Positions 10,878-21,559 of a stretch of DNA of 64,000 nucleotides are shown piece by piece; the stretch's first letter is position 1, and every line of letters begins with the position of its first letter. Source of the DNA: Thelonectria olida (Eukaryota; Ascomycota; Sordariomycetes; Hypocreales; Nectriaceae); NCBI GenBank assembly GCA_020736575.1, contig JAGPYM010000008.1, positions 1,031,001 to 1,095,000 of the forward strand. The letters are read 5' to 3'. The position numbers and the translations under genes were made by a program. The notes beneath the pieces were generated by a model. It was given only the letters and a program-made list of their open reading frames with translations. It was not told the origin of the DNA and made no database searches.

Positions 10878-13203
10878 GGTCAATGACGAGTTTATATAAC
10901 AAGATTTGGTTGATTCGTTCGACGAAGAGGATAGGAAGGATGTTGGATACGCAAGCAGGATGAGAGAGCGAGAGATGGATGATACACAATGCGACGGCAA
11001 CAGCAGTACCAAAGCGTGTCACAGGGCCAGAGTAAACTTGATGCGCGGGTATATAAATAAGATGTAGGTAGGTTGCACGTAACAACAGATGGGCAGAGTG
11101 AGAGGAATGAATTGGAAGATGGGTATGGTATCACAGGAACAGATGGACAGATATACAAGTCTCGACTCACAAGAATCCTGGAAAAGGGAGCCAGACGCTA
11201 GAACGATGTGCGACGATGGCAGCAAGCTTTGTTATAAGACGATCCGTTTCCTCTCACAGACTCGCGTGCAGCCAGTGGCTTATTCGATGCGTTTTCCGCC
11301 TCGGCGACAAGGGGAGGGAAGTCGAAATGGACGCAGCTGGGGTGGCCCGAGCAGATGGACTGTGACGTCAATGCCACCTGATGCGGCGCTGCGTGAAGGC
11401 CGATGGGCGAAAAGAAAGAGGACGGAAAGACGCGACCCCGGGATGAAGGGGAGATTGTCAGGTTGAATGGTGGCGATGAGAGATGTAGTCGCGAGCTGAT
11501 TTGCCAAACGAGGGCGTCGTTGCAGGTTGTCAAGATGGTACAGGGATTGTATTCGCCAGAACAGACAGCAGATGCGGACAGGCAGCGGGGGGAAGCGAGC
11601 AGGTGGTGTGTGTGTTGTCTGTCCTCTCGGGCAGTGTCTTGTGCCTAGGCAAGTCAAGGTAACGTTGGGTAGCCGTAGCCTCTGTCTTGTGCGCGCGGGC
11701 CGCGTATGTGGGAACAAAAAGGTGAGACTTTGGTCCTGGCGAGACGAGACGAGACCATGTGGGAACAGGACGTGGAGAACTGGAGATGCGCAGGTGGGCT
11801 GTCAACGGCGTCGATGAGTGCAGATTTGTGGTGTTGTCGCGGAGTAATGGCACCACTGCCATCACTTCGGAGGAGGATTCCGCTCATGGGAATTTGAAGA
11901 AGCCATGTTGGACCATGTTCTAGGCCCGTCTTCTTTTCTTCTGCGTGTTGAGGGTTTTTGAGGTCGGTTGATGGCATGTCGTGTTAATTGCTGTATCCAT
12001 TCCAGCCATCCATGTCCTTTACCTTGTTAGCTAGCTCTTGTCTGCAGTTTGTTCCACAGCTTTTTGCCCTACCTACCTTGTCGAGAAGCAGACAGGGGAC
12101 GAGATAGGCCGAAGAAGGTCCCCTCCATGTTTGTTCGTACAGGAGCACGATCCGGGTCATTTTCTTGTCATGGGCTGACGGACAGCAAAAGGCCCAAGTT
12201 GAATTGCGCATTGTGCTTGTGTTCGTATCGTCGATATCGAAGAGTTGGTTCCTATCCAGCCATCCACCAGACATAGGCCATCAAACTTCCAATTCAACCG
12301 CCTCGCGGCTGACTCGGTCAGGCTTAGGTAGCAATTGTCCTAGTGCCAACGCCGGTGTGAAATCTGTCTGCGTGTTGGTCGATAGTCACTGGGTGTGATC
12401 GACGCTGTGCAGCGCGGGGAGACCTTCGAGAGACGCTTTGCGGGGTTGGGGCTTGAGTGAATCTGGGGGAAAGCGGGCGCCTCTCAACTCCGACTCCTCT
12501 CAGAAAAGCGCCTTATTCGACAGTGTGAGTGGGCTTCCGGCATCATTGGGTCAGGTTCGAAGCATGGCGTTTTCTGGCCAAGGTGCCGAGAGAATGTGGG
12601 AATGCTCGAGTCTGACCAACAAGCCCTATTCGCGCCTCAACGTGTTGGGTTTTGTGTCTTTGGTCGGCTATTGTTCCAGTGTAAGGGTGCAGAGTGAACC
12701 TTCCATAATACCGACGGGAGTTCCTTCCCCAACTCGTTTACCGACGGATATATCCCACCATGCCCGCATCTCACCATTCGGCCGTGCTTTCCGTCTCCAA
12801 TTTCTCCAATTCTCAGCGCGGCAGGCGCGTCCTCGCTTGTAGAACGAGCAAGGGACATCCTGACTTCTTACCAGGCATGGAACGTATTCGTACAACCTCT
12901 CCTCACAAATATCCCACGCGACCAGTCTTGGACATTGTTCACGTTTGATGAAGCATTTAGTCAAGGGCAATCCTCTCATTGTATTAGTTGGGTCGGCCAA
13001 GGTCAATACCCAGATCAGCTTCGTCTGTCGTCAAGAACACACCTCCACTTGCTCGCCCTAATGACTTCATTTGTACCGTCGAACTCATAAGTACTCCCAC
13101 ACTCAATACTGGAACAACCTCCCATCATGGCCCCCTTCAGATGCTGATGATCAATGTCACCTCTGTGTAGTTATTGAGCGCCACATCTACTCTTCCATGA
13201 TCC
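10878..13203. other. Long intergenic region, no recognisable gene
   Basis: Around 2.3 kb between the cofactor C start and the basic hypothetical protein. Every frame here is short, and none gives a plausible product on either strand. The first 150 bases include the cofactor C leader, with a tttatataac stretch near 10891. Pyrimidine-rich blocks on the minus strand at 11400-11720 may mark an upstream promoter or an unannotated non-coding transcript. Confidence 0.45.
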
Positions 13204-13794
13204 TCATGCGCGGACCTTCCTCCTCCGATTCGTGCTAGTGGTGCTCACCATCGCCAATATCTCTTCCACACGTCTGTTGTTCTTGCATCTGCGACACTTA
13301 GATGGGCGCTTAGAGTGACGGCAGAGTTTCTTGATATTGCGCTTCGGATTGCACTTCGGATTGCGTCGGGGCTTGAATCGCTTGCCGTTCAGGGAGCTCA
13401 AATGTTCACTGTGATACCACTCTCGCTGCGTTTCTCTGACGCTTTGTGGCCGAATAGTCTTCTGCCAAGGGGGAAGCTCTTCATATGGGATGACGTCGCC
13501 GCTGGGTGTGGTCAGGATGATGGTTGGGATGGGGTCTGCGGGAGCGAGACAAGGTCGAGTTGTCGGATTTTGGTGGGAAACTTGCGGCCAGAGCTTGGCA
13601 AAGAGGCGGCGCAGGACGACGAGTGTCGTGACCTCCCCGGGAGAAGAATCCATCTTGAGCTTGAGATTGAGTCTACCCCGGGTGAGTTGGTATGCCTTGG
13701 CGGCGAAGGACCGGCCCGCAGAGAGAATCTGGCCCATCCTCTTTCTCGCGGTGGAAGCCTTTCTGTTGCGAATTCTCATCCGGAGGATGCACAT
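13204..13794 (-). CDS. Hypothetical strongly basic protein
   Basis: A single open frame of 196 codons. I do not recognise a family. The N-terminus and C-terminus are very rich in Arg and Lys: about residues 140-175 (KRFKPRRNPKCNPKR, SKRPSKCRRCKNNRR) look like a nuclear or nucleic-acid-binding tail, with four cysteines. The middle part (IPTIILTTPSGDVIPYEELPPWQ) looks like ordinary folded protein. An internal start at 13651 (MDSSPGEV) would remove 48 residues and is an alternative. No secretion signal is visible. It stands alone between two long gaps, so it could be lineage-specific or a chance frame. Confidence 0.4.
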   Translation of the reverse strand: MCILRMRIRNRKASTARKRMGQILSAGRSFAAKAYQLTRGRLNLKLKMDSSPGEVTTLVVLRRLFAKLWPQVSHQNPTTRPCLAPADPIPTIILTTPSGDVIPYEELPPWQKTIRPQSVRETQREWYHSEHLSSLNGKRFKPRRNPKCNPKRNIKKLCRHSKRPSKCRRCKNNRRVEEILAMVSTTSTNRRRKVRA

Positions 13795-14349
13795 CTTGCG
13801 AACGACTGGAAGAAGGGATGAATATGACGGGTTTGAAGGTGGATGTTCAGATGTCCATCGAGAATCGCGGTTCGAAGGTAAGGTTTATTACTCGCGATAG
13901 CAGGCTCGTAAAAGGACTTGTTGGGCGGAAAGTTTGCATTCGAAGGTTTGAAGAAGCAGCCTTTGATTTATCGAGGTTCTGCGTCTATTCGTGCTGCTCC
14001 TCGACATGCTGCCGCCTCGCCCTCAGCCAGTAACCTTGCAGCATGGCTGCGCAGCAAACGCGGCCATTGTTCTTCAGAATCAGCTTTATTCTGCACAATT
14101 AACCCCGGTCAAGTGACAACGACAATCAAATCAACTGCCACGATTCGCTAATTTCGATTGGTGGCACCAACCCGGGGACGAAAACCTTCCCGGTGGAAGA
14201 TACCGAAGGCTATCAATGGAGAGCCCGCGAGGCTGGTCATTATTACCCGAATCTCGGTGAGAAGAACCATCAGCTGCTGCAGATTTTGTTGTATTCGCTG
14301 TGAATTTTTCGCTGATTACGCATTAAACTATTACCCAATTCTATTCATG
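13795..14349. other. Intergenic region with AT-rich patch
   Basis: 555 bp between the basic hypothetical gene and the end of GPI1. It contains an AT-rich stretch at about 14085-14345 and no coding signal. The right part should include the GPI1 3' untranslated region. Confidence 0.45.
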
Positions 14350-16680
14350 TCATCTTCGGCCAGACCCTGACGCGCCTCTCCGTCCTCCGTTCTGTAGAGG
14401 CGGGATAAACGGCATCGGGAATCGCTTCACTGGTCTCGGCAGCGTGTTCAACGCCTTCCACATCTCCCTTATAGTAGCTCTCCTCGCTGGCAGCATGCTG
14501 TACTGCAGGCTGTATAGGTTCTTTCTATTAATGGGCGGGACAAACATGCCCGTCAATAGGCACAGAAGCACCTTCGGTGATAGGTAGTGCTTCTTAATGC
14601 GGTTGGCCATTTGAAAGTATTGATAAAACATTGCTCGAAACGTCAAAGGAATTGACTATGATCATGTTAGAGCCAGCCCGAGTCTCAGATTCGGCTATGA
14701 CAAACCTTCAAGTAAATAACAGAAGTCGGTGGCTGATTAGAAACATTATGGTTGGATTGCCTTTGAATGTAAGTGTCCCGAAGCTCGAAACGAATGCCAC
14801 CTATTCATCAATTAGTTTGATCATGTCTAAGGCATGGGGGACTGGATCACCTTACCGGGCAGTCTTCTAGGGTCTTTGATTCGAAGCATAAGCGCAAACA
14901 ACGGGAAGTGGTTCAGACAAGACAAGAGCGTGTCGAATCCGGCCTTTAAGGAAATGATGGCCATCCTCGCCACGGCAAAGTTTAGATAAAAGACAGCCAC
15001 AGTCGGTAGCAAGAAGAATAGAACAGTGAACAGAATAGTGCCAACAAGAAGCTGATCCAAATCGTAATCGCAAGAGTCAATACGGTTGCGAAGAACGTTG
15101 TGCTTCTTGCCCCGAAAAAGATGGAAGAGGGATTGGAGGATCGTGAGTTGCCAATGATAGATGCGACCTGAGGCGAGGTAGAAGGAGTAAATGTGGACTG
15201 TCAGCGCCGACAGCATGTCGGAGAACATGGCGATCGGCATGCTCGCGCCCGCAAAGGAGGAGAAGCCTATGAACCAAACCACTTGCGGCAGGGAGGGGGT
15301 GAGAGTCGCGACGCAATCTAATGATGATGTTAGTTGAGTAGGCTTCCGCCAAATCATGTCTAGAACTCACTTGACCAGTAGTCGATGACCCAAAGAAACA
15401 GGTCACCGAGAAACGCTGCCAACTCCCCATTGAGCTTGAGACCAGCAGGCCAACCCATCAACCACGAGATGCTTCTCTGCAATGCCTCGACGGTGTAGGT
15501 ATCCAGAAGATCACTTATCCTCCCTGCTACCCAGTCTGCGTTCTCAATGATGTACGAGCCTATCGCAATGCCAATGATGACATCGTTGGCGACAAGCCAT
15601 AGGCTATTATAAAACCGTATGTAGTCTGGATGGCTGTTTGTGACGCTTGCCCAGTTCCTCTTGCGCTCGCGTAGTGTCATATACTGCATCGGCCAGTAGC
15701 AAAACTGTTGAAGTCGAATTTCAATTTGCTGCGCTGTTGCCGATATGTCCTTCAAAGCGGCATAGCCAGGCTTGGGCCGGAACTCTAGAAAGAGAAGCAG
15801 CACCTCGGCCACGATGCGGTGGCCCATGAGGAAGAGAGCAAAGGCCTTCCTTAGTATCGGGAAGATATACAAGGTAAAGCATGTCCATAGCTGCAAAGCC
15901 ACATAGTTTCTCATAGTTGTTGCGGACTCGACAACTCTCTCAGACACGCTAAGACTGCGTCGAGGTCTTGTCCCGATCATTCCAACATTCTTCTGCAGAG
16001 TCTGCTCCAATTCCCATGACCAGTTAACCTGATTAACGATTTTCAGCAGAGCTTTATCACGAGCAGAGGGAACTCGCTTGAAGATTGTGTGCTGCTTCAG
16101 CTTCTCGACGAGCTTCCCTTTTTCCTCTTTTGACTGCTTCTCGTGAAGCTCCTCTTCGCCTTCTAGAGCCCGAGCATCTCCCAGCGACGGACTATCATGT
16201 CCAAGAGCTAGCGCGATAGGGTTGAGTGAAATGTATTGCATCCCCTGAGGTCGTGGCCGGTCGTAGAGGATGAGTTGCACGCTGGCCGCCTTGGCGCATG
16301 TTATTCTCGGGACGCCTCGCTGGTTGGGTCCATTTGTAGCACAAAACCATGACGGATCCGCGGCGCTCGGGTCGGCATTGGAGAGGCCAAGGACGTGCAT
16401 GGAAGAGCTGCCACACATTTCGTAGATTCGGTTCGGGGGATGGGGTTGGTTGCGGAAGAAGGTACCGGCTTTGAGATGGGATTCCGCGTTACGAGCCTAA
16501 CAATGGTTAGCAGAAGCTTGTCATCTCTAGAGACTCGTCACAAACATCGACATCGTCCAAGATGGCCACGACAAGAACATCGAGAGTCGAGTTCCGCCAT
16601 CCTACCACGACCCCAGGGCGATCCGACCTTCGAATGTCCGTCGGCCAGAACACTCGCATCAACCCATCATGCTCTACCAT
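14350..16680 (-). CDS. GPI1: GPI-GlcNAc transferase subunit Gpi1 (PIG-Q)
   Basis: Gpi1 is an ER-membrane subunit of the GPI-N-acetylglucosaminyltransferase complex, which makes the first GPI-anchor intermediate, GlcNAc-phosphatidylinositol. Predicted exons are 16680-16546, 16496-15371, 15317-14856, 14800-14706 and 14655-14350, giving 707 residues. The N-terminus MVEHDGLMRVFWPTDI with VVVGWRNS is typical of fungal Gpi1. The C-terminal half holds the signature FAGASMPIAMFSDMLS, FHLFRGKKHNVLRNRID and DYDLDQLLVGTILF, with several hydrophobic membrane segments, then YFQMANRIKKHYLSPK and FVPPINRKNLYSLQYS. All four introns keep frame (phases 0, 1, 1, 0); a CTAAC branch site is clear in intron 1. Its start codon lies only 17 nt (or 78 nt) after the stop of the small membrane-protein gene upstream, so separate promoter space is lacking. 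Confidence 0.93.
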
Positions 16681-16697
16681 GACAAGCAACAGTCGTA

Positions 16698-17114
16698 TTA
16701 AACGAGCCTCGAGATTAAAAAGAACCCCTCCGGCGCAGCTGCTCCCGGGCAGACAAGCTTATTCCAGGTGTTCGTGGATGCTATACTATGGTCAGTCTTG
16801 ACCACCGCATCGAGGTCGAGTCGCAGTCGTACCAAATATGTCTCCTTCAATGTAAATAAAACGGTCGGGGTAAAGATAGCGAGAAAGACAAGGGTTAACC
16901 CAGCGAATGCTTTTGCCGCGCGCGTCTGCAAGAGAAACTTTGTCAGTCGGCTCCCATGTTTTACGATTCGACATGTCTTCGGCGGTCAACTCACAACAAC
17001 ACCGTTTTCCCACGCAAAGATTGCAAGCTCATAGAGGCGAGTTACAAGGTCCCAGCGCGCAGTGATGTAGCCGGCTACAAAGATGGCGAGCGTGAGAATG
17101 GAGAAGGGGTGCAT
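16698..17114 (-). CDS. Small two-segment membrane protein upstream of GPI1
   Basis: Predicted exons 17114-16995 and 16925-16698 give 115 residues. The first exon starts MHPFSILTLAIFVAGYITA, an N-terminal hydrophobic segment, and ends WENGVV at a GTGAGT donor. The intron has a CTGAC branch site and a TTGCAG acceptor. Exon 2 begins TRAAKAF and contains a second hydrophobic segment, FAGLTLVFLAIFTPTVLF. A further intron of 47 nt (GTACGA donor at 16832, CCATAG acceptor ending at 16786) is possible; it would shift the frame and end the protein at 16759 after 79 residues. An in-frame stop lies just above the ATG, so the start is firm. I do not recognise the family. Its size and two segments recall small ER subunits such as Eri1/PIG-Y, but I see no diagnostic motif, so that is only a guess from position. 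Confidence 0.62.
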
Positions 17115-17823
17115 AGAGCGTTATTCCTCGTAACAGGACATGGACAATGACATGCCAAGATGTTGGAGTCGGAAGGTGGGCTGCAGGCGGGACAGAAAGC
17201 GGGATGTGGTCTTGGGAGGTTGTGGATCGAAGGATCTGTGCGCCGAGGAGAGGACAGCGAGGATGAAGTCGTAGAAGAAGCTGTGATGCCGTATTGTAAT
17301 TCAGAGCGGAGGGGAAAAGAAGGTGACGATTGGTTGTTGGGGAGTCAAAGTGGGAGGCAAAATATGTGGTCTTGACGATAGCAGTGCCAGGTCAATCAAT
17401 CGAGGCAGTCTAGATTGATCTACCCCTGCATCAAGAAGTGCTTGCGTGGATGCATCGTTCGCATTGATCCAATCATGAGTGTTGAGGAGCCTCGTCCAGC
17501 GTCAACAGCGGGAGAAGTGGGGCATCCCGTCCTCCGAACTAAGTGGGCGATCACGTGGAAGCCGTCTGCACAACAATTGGGTTCGTCATGAGTCCGTTTC
17601 AGGGGAGGAGGATACAACAAAATGGAAACTGGCGTGGAATAAAAGGGTAATGGGTTGATTTTGGTGTGTGTATTTAGTGTTGGAGGGGAAATTTTTCTAA
17701 AAATGGTGTGTGCGATTCACCAAAAAGACTCGACTCCGTTTCCCAATGTCAGTCAGTGTTGCACAATGAAGTCTGCCAACTTCACGCTAAACGCCAGAGC
17801 CGCCGAATAAGTGCCATTATCTG
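17115..17823. other. Intergenic region upstream of the GPI1 unit
   Basis: 709 bp from the start of the small membrane protein to the end of MDM35. It should hold the promoter of the small protein (and of GPI1, if co-transcribed) and the MDM35 3' end. An AT-rich part lies at 17620-17720. No frame looks coding. Confidence 0.45.
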
Positions 17824-18308
17824 TTCTGGAAAGTGTCAGGCATGTGGTTTCACTGTTTAAAACGACTTTGACTCACATCGTTTGGGTCCCATGTGCTTCA
17901 GATCATTCTCCTTGTTGTCCTCGCGAGCATCATCGAGAAGCTTGTCGATGCCTCGTTCCTTGAGTGCCGCCTGTGCCGAGACGGTTCGTCAGTACCATAA
18001 TTACAGTCAAGGCTCATTGTCAAGGGGGGTGTGGCTGACATGAAGGCATTTCTGGTAATCTTTGAACAGTTCAGAACACTCTTTGCTGTCCTTTTCCTGT
18101 CCTCTTAGGTATTCTGGACGGTGTCAGCGAACTGTCCTAAGGTGATGCTGGGCGGAGACCATACTCTCGCTGTACCATTTCAAGAAGCACGTATCGTAGC
18201 GTCTATAGTAATTAGCCCAGATGAATCTTTCTGATGGAGAAATTCCAAGTGTTGATATTCGACATACTCCTTGACCTCGTTGCATTCGGGAGCGAGTGAA
18301 GCCGACAT
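17824..18308 (-). CDS. MDM35: Mitochondrial twin CX9C protein Mdm35 (TRIAP1 family)
   Basis: Mdm35 resides in the mitochondrial intermembrane space, is imported by the Mia40 oxidative route, and binds and stabilises the Ups1/Ups2 lipid-transfer proteins that carry phosphatidic acid and phosphatidylserine. Predicted exons 18308-18268, 18202-18165, 18113-18040, 17970-17877 and 17825-17824 give 82 residues. The two CX9C motifs are intact: CNEVKERYDTC (residues 9-19) and CSELFKDYQKC. FLKWYSE and ALKERGIDKLLDDAREDNKEN are family hallmarks. The structure is unusual: four introns in under 500 bp, and a last coding exon of two bases that completes a TAA split as T/AA. If that last intron is retained, translation adds about seven residues (CESKSF) before a stop near 17860. 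It is divergent from the HIRIP3-like gene. Confidence 0.9.
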
Positions 18309-18879
18309 GGTGGCGATGATGTCGTTGCAGCTCTGAGAATTCTAGCGCGCTGCGACTCGAAGGAGAAAACGACGCCAAGTCGCCACTCCACCACTCTAAA
18401 TCTGACAACGGTTCTTCAGGTGGCCACGCAAGGTCTTTGTGCTTGAGAAAAGTAGGAATAGGATATCAGTGAAGTATGCGCCTGTCGCGTGTGTGTGTCG
18501 ATTTGGATTTGGTCAACGGAACAAGAATCGATTTAAAAGACCGGGTTGCATGTTGTCGAAAGCACACAACCTTCAGCTGCTTGGTACCTGTAGTTACAGC
18601 ACTGAATGACCTCTCTTGTCATTGGCCGACACCCCAACCTCGTGTGATTGGCCAAATCATCTCCCCCACACTTTGCCGCAGGGATCTTTCCGTTTGCACA
18701 AGCCTCCCGTCCAAGTTCTCGCGTCAGACGCGACATCCAACCACAATCGTCCGTCACTTTGATCTCCCTTGATCTCCCATGCGAATGTCGGCGCCGAGCC
18801 GCACTTGAGCTTTCTCGGGATCATTCTTTCTCTCGATATTGACGTCGATTCTTTCACTTCATTCTTTTCTCCAAAAATC
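18309..18879. promoter_or_regulatory. Divergent promoter region, MDM35 / HIRIP3-like
   Basis: 571 bp between divergent starts. CCAAT-type sequence occurs on the minus strand (attggcc near 18622 and attggcca near 18649). A pyrimidine-rich leader (ttctttcacttcattcttttctcc) precedes the plus-strand gene. Confidence 0.5.
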
Positions 18880-20356
18880 ATGGCTCCTACAGCCAAAAAG
18901 ATTGAGGAAGCCTTGTTGGACGGAACCAACGAGGTCTTCAGTGCCTCGCCCGAGGACACCACGGTGAATAAAGTCCGACAACATACCGAACAGAAACTCG
19001 GTCTGGAAGATGGTTTTCTGTCAAGCGCCAAATGGAAGGCTAAGAGTAAGACACTCATCAAGGAGAGAGTTGTATGTGTTTCCTCTTCACTCCAGCATCC
19101 TCTCCTGACTAGTTCTCCAGGAAAAGCTTATGGACGGATGGGTCCCGGAGAGCAACGACAAGGCCAAATCCAAGGCACCTTCCAAGCGTCGCTCTTCTGA
19201 AGTTGCATCGCCGGAACCAAAGCGTCAGAAGCGGGCCCCAAAGGCAAAGAAGCCGGCTAAAAAGGTTGAGTCTGACCTGAGTGAGCTTAGTGAGCTCAGC
19301 GAGGACGAAAAGGAAGAACCCCAACCAAAGAAGAAAGCCGGTCGCAAGTCCAAGAAGGTGGAATCAGACTTGAGTGAGCTAAGTGAACTCAGTGAAGCCG
19401 AGGAACCTCAACCGAAGAAGAAGGCTGCCGCCGGTCGCCAGTCAAAGAAGGTGGAGTCTGAGTCGAGTGAGTTGAGTGAGCTCAGTGAGGAGGACAAACC
19501 TAAGCCGGAGAAGAACAAGGTCGCTGCCGGCCGTTCTTCCAAGAAAGTGGAATCAGACGATGACGACGATCTCTCTGATGCGCCGGACAGTGAATCGCCC
19601 GAATCCAAACCAAAGGAGGAGACCAAGGATCATTTAGACGAAGATGTCGACAAGAAAGAAGAGGATGCGGCGAAACCAGCGCCACCAAAAGACGAAAAGA
19701 CTTCGAGTGATGCCAAGTTGCCAGTGATTACTCTCGGCGACGCAGTAGAGGATTCGGACACCGTCATGGCCAAGCCAGTCGTCGATGAAGAAGAAGAGTA
19801 TTCCGACGTCATCGACGAACCCCCAAAACCCAAGCGCAAGAAGAAGGAAAAGAAAGACTCCTCAAGCAAACCAGCCAAAGCTCCAAAGGCTACCAAGAAG
19901 GCATCGGGATCCGATGACCCACAAGAGGCTGAGATAAAGAAACTCCAATCTCACCTCACAAAGTGCGGTATTCGGAAGCTCTGGCACATTGAACTGAAGG
20001 AGTACAAAAACGATCCCCGCGGAAAGATTCGCCATCTTAGGAAGATGCTCTCTGACGTGGGAATGGAAGGTCGCTTCTCCGAAGCTAAAGCCCGCGAGAT
20101 CAAAGAGAATAGAGAACTAATGGCGGAGGCCGAGGCTGCGCAGGAGATGAACGAACTCTGGGGCATGGGCGGTGGTGGCCGCGCGAGCCGGAGCAAGACC
20201 AAGACTACAAAGGCACCGGCAGTTGTAGACAGTGACGCGAGCGGTGATGACGACAAGGACGACAACGACGAGGAAGAGGACAACACTTATGCAGCAAGGC
20301 GCAAAAGAGTACACGCCGAGTTGGCGTTTTTGGGAGATGACAGCGACTCCGAGTAG
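18880..20356 (+). CDS. HIRIP3-like acidic nuclear protein, putative histone chaperone
   Basis: Exons 18880-19071 and 19121-20356 give 475 residues. The N-terminal domain (about residues 5-70, ending KERVEKLMDGWV) resembles the DEK C-terminal-like helical domain. The middle is a low-complexity Lys/Glu/Ser region with three near-copies of KKVESDLSELSELSE at about residues 107-190, each rich in casein kinase 2-type S-x-x-E sites. The C-terminal block EIKKLQSHLTKCGIRKLWH through LSDVGMEGRFSEAKAREIKENREL resembles the conserved region of human HIRIP3, a HIRA-interacting H2A-type histone chaperone. An acidic Asp/Glu tail ends the protein. The chaperone role is inferred from that similarity; fungal members are often annotated simply as transcriptional regulators. 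The start lies in CAAAAATCATGGC. Confidence 0.78.
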
Positions 20357-20536
20357 GTCGAGGGAGACAACCAAGCTCTCCGTCGCGCATTGCCATGTTA
20401 TAATGGGTTTCTAGGTTCAGTCTTGATCGGCCACGGCGCATTTCGGCACTTTAGTACTTGTACATTATCACCACTAATGAATGTCCGATGGAACCTGTTT
20501 CAATTTCTGATTTTAGGGGCTGGTCCAGCTCTACAT

Positions 20537-21559
20537 CTAATCCGCCCACGCCTTGTACACAAATCGCGAACCATACGATTCGCCCTTCTTCACGACAACC
20601 ATGTTCTTCCACTCGGGCTCATTGATGGCGTTCACGTAGCGGCCGGGTTCGCAACAGAAGGCGCTCCGGGCTCCTCGGGCGGGCAGACCGGCGACGGCGG
20701 GCACATCAATGTACTTGCCCGTGTAAAACTGGAAGGCGGGCTCGGTGCTGAGGACCTCGAGATGAATGCCCGACTTGGGGTGGTGGGCGGCGAGGTTGAG
20801 CTTCAGGGGCTCGTTGCGGGTATCGATGGGCACCGAGGCAGGGTCTTCGTTGACGATGAAGCAGTTGTCGACGTCGGGCTCCTGGGCTCCGAGGGTGAAA
20901 GGGACGTTGGACTCGATGCCGGCGTAGGGCTCGGGGCCGCCGATGGGGATGCTGCCCTCGTCGAAGGGCAGATTCTGGTTGGTGGGGAGGGTGACGGTGG
21001 TGCCCTCGATGGTGGCGTCGCCGCTGAGGTTGAAGTAGGAGTGGTTGGTCAAGTTGACAACGGTCTCGTCAGCGCCGTCTACCAGCTTGGCCTCGCAGTC
21101 GATGCCGAGAACGACGGCGTCCTTGCCGTCGACCTTTTGCGTGCCGGTCGTGTAAACAATGGTAGCCTCGAGAGTTCCAGGGTAACCCTCCTCGCCATCC
21201 TTGTCGATGAGCTTGAAGGCCACGCTCTCGCCGCCCTCTAGGCCCTCGATGCCGGGGATCTCGCGAAGGCCGACGGGCGTAGGGCCTTCCCAGACACGCT
21301 TTCCCCAGCCTACTGTGCCGCCATGAAGGTGGTTGGGCCCGTTGTTGGCGACAAGGTCGTAGGACTTGCCGTTGAGGTCGTTGATCTTTGCGCCCTTGAT
21401 GCGGTTTGCCCAGCGGCCGATGGTCTCACCAAAGTAGGGCGTGTTGTACTTGACGTAGTCGTCGGCGGTGGGGAAGCCTTGGACGATATTTGTGCCGTTG
21501 ACGACGATGGACTGGATGATGGCGCCGAGAGGCAGGAACGTGAAGGAGGAGTCGGTCAT
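20537..21559 (-). CDS. Aldose 1-epimerase (galactose mutarotase)
   Basis: This enzyme interconverts alpha and beta anomers of aldoses and feeds galactose into the Leloir pathway, normally in the cytosol. The gene is intronless, 340 residues. Family features are FGETIGRWANRIKGAKI near residue 45 (the conserved N-R-I), NNGPNHLHGGTVGWGKRVW (substrate-binding histidine), VNLTNHSYFNLSGD (second catalytic histidine) and a late FCCEPGRYVNAIN with the catalytic glutamate. The start at 21559 (MTDSSFTFLPLG, context CACAATGAC) fits the family; the frame stays open up to 21682, but the added sequence looks like leader. It is tail-to-tail with the HIRIP3-like gene, with 180 bp between the stops. Confidence 0.93.
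   Translation of the reverse strand: MTDSSFTFLPLGAIIQSIVVNGTNIVQGFPTADDYVKYNTPYFGETIGRWANRIKGAKINDLNGKSYDLVANNGPNHLHGGTVGWGKRVWEGPTPVGLREIPGIEGLEGGESVAFKLIDKDGEEGYPGTLEATIVYTTGTQKVDGKDAVVLGIDCEAKLVDGADETVVNLTNHSYFNLSGDATIEGTTVTLPTNQNLPFDEGSIPIGGPEPYAGIESNVPFTLGAQEPDVDNCFIVNEDPASVPIDTRNEPLKLNLAAHHPKSGIHLEVLSTEPAFQFYTGKYIDVPAVAGLPARGARSAFCCEPGRYVNAINEPEWKNMVVVKKGESYGSRFVYKAWAD

Noticed and set aside
20390..21241. 283-codon plus-strand frame antisense to aldose epimerase
   Set aside because: Antisense shadow; the Gly/Val-rich composition is typical of one.
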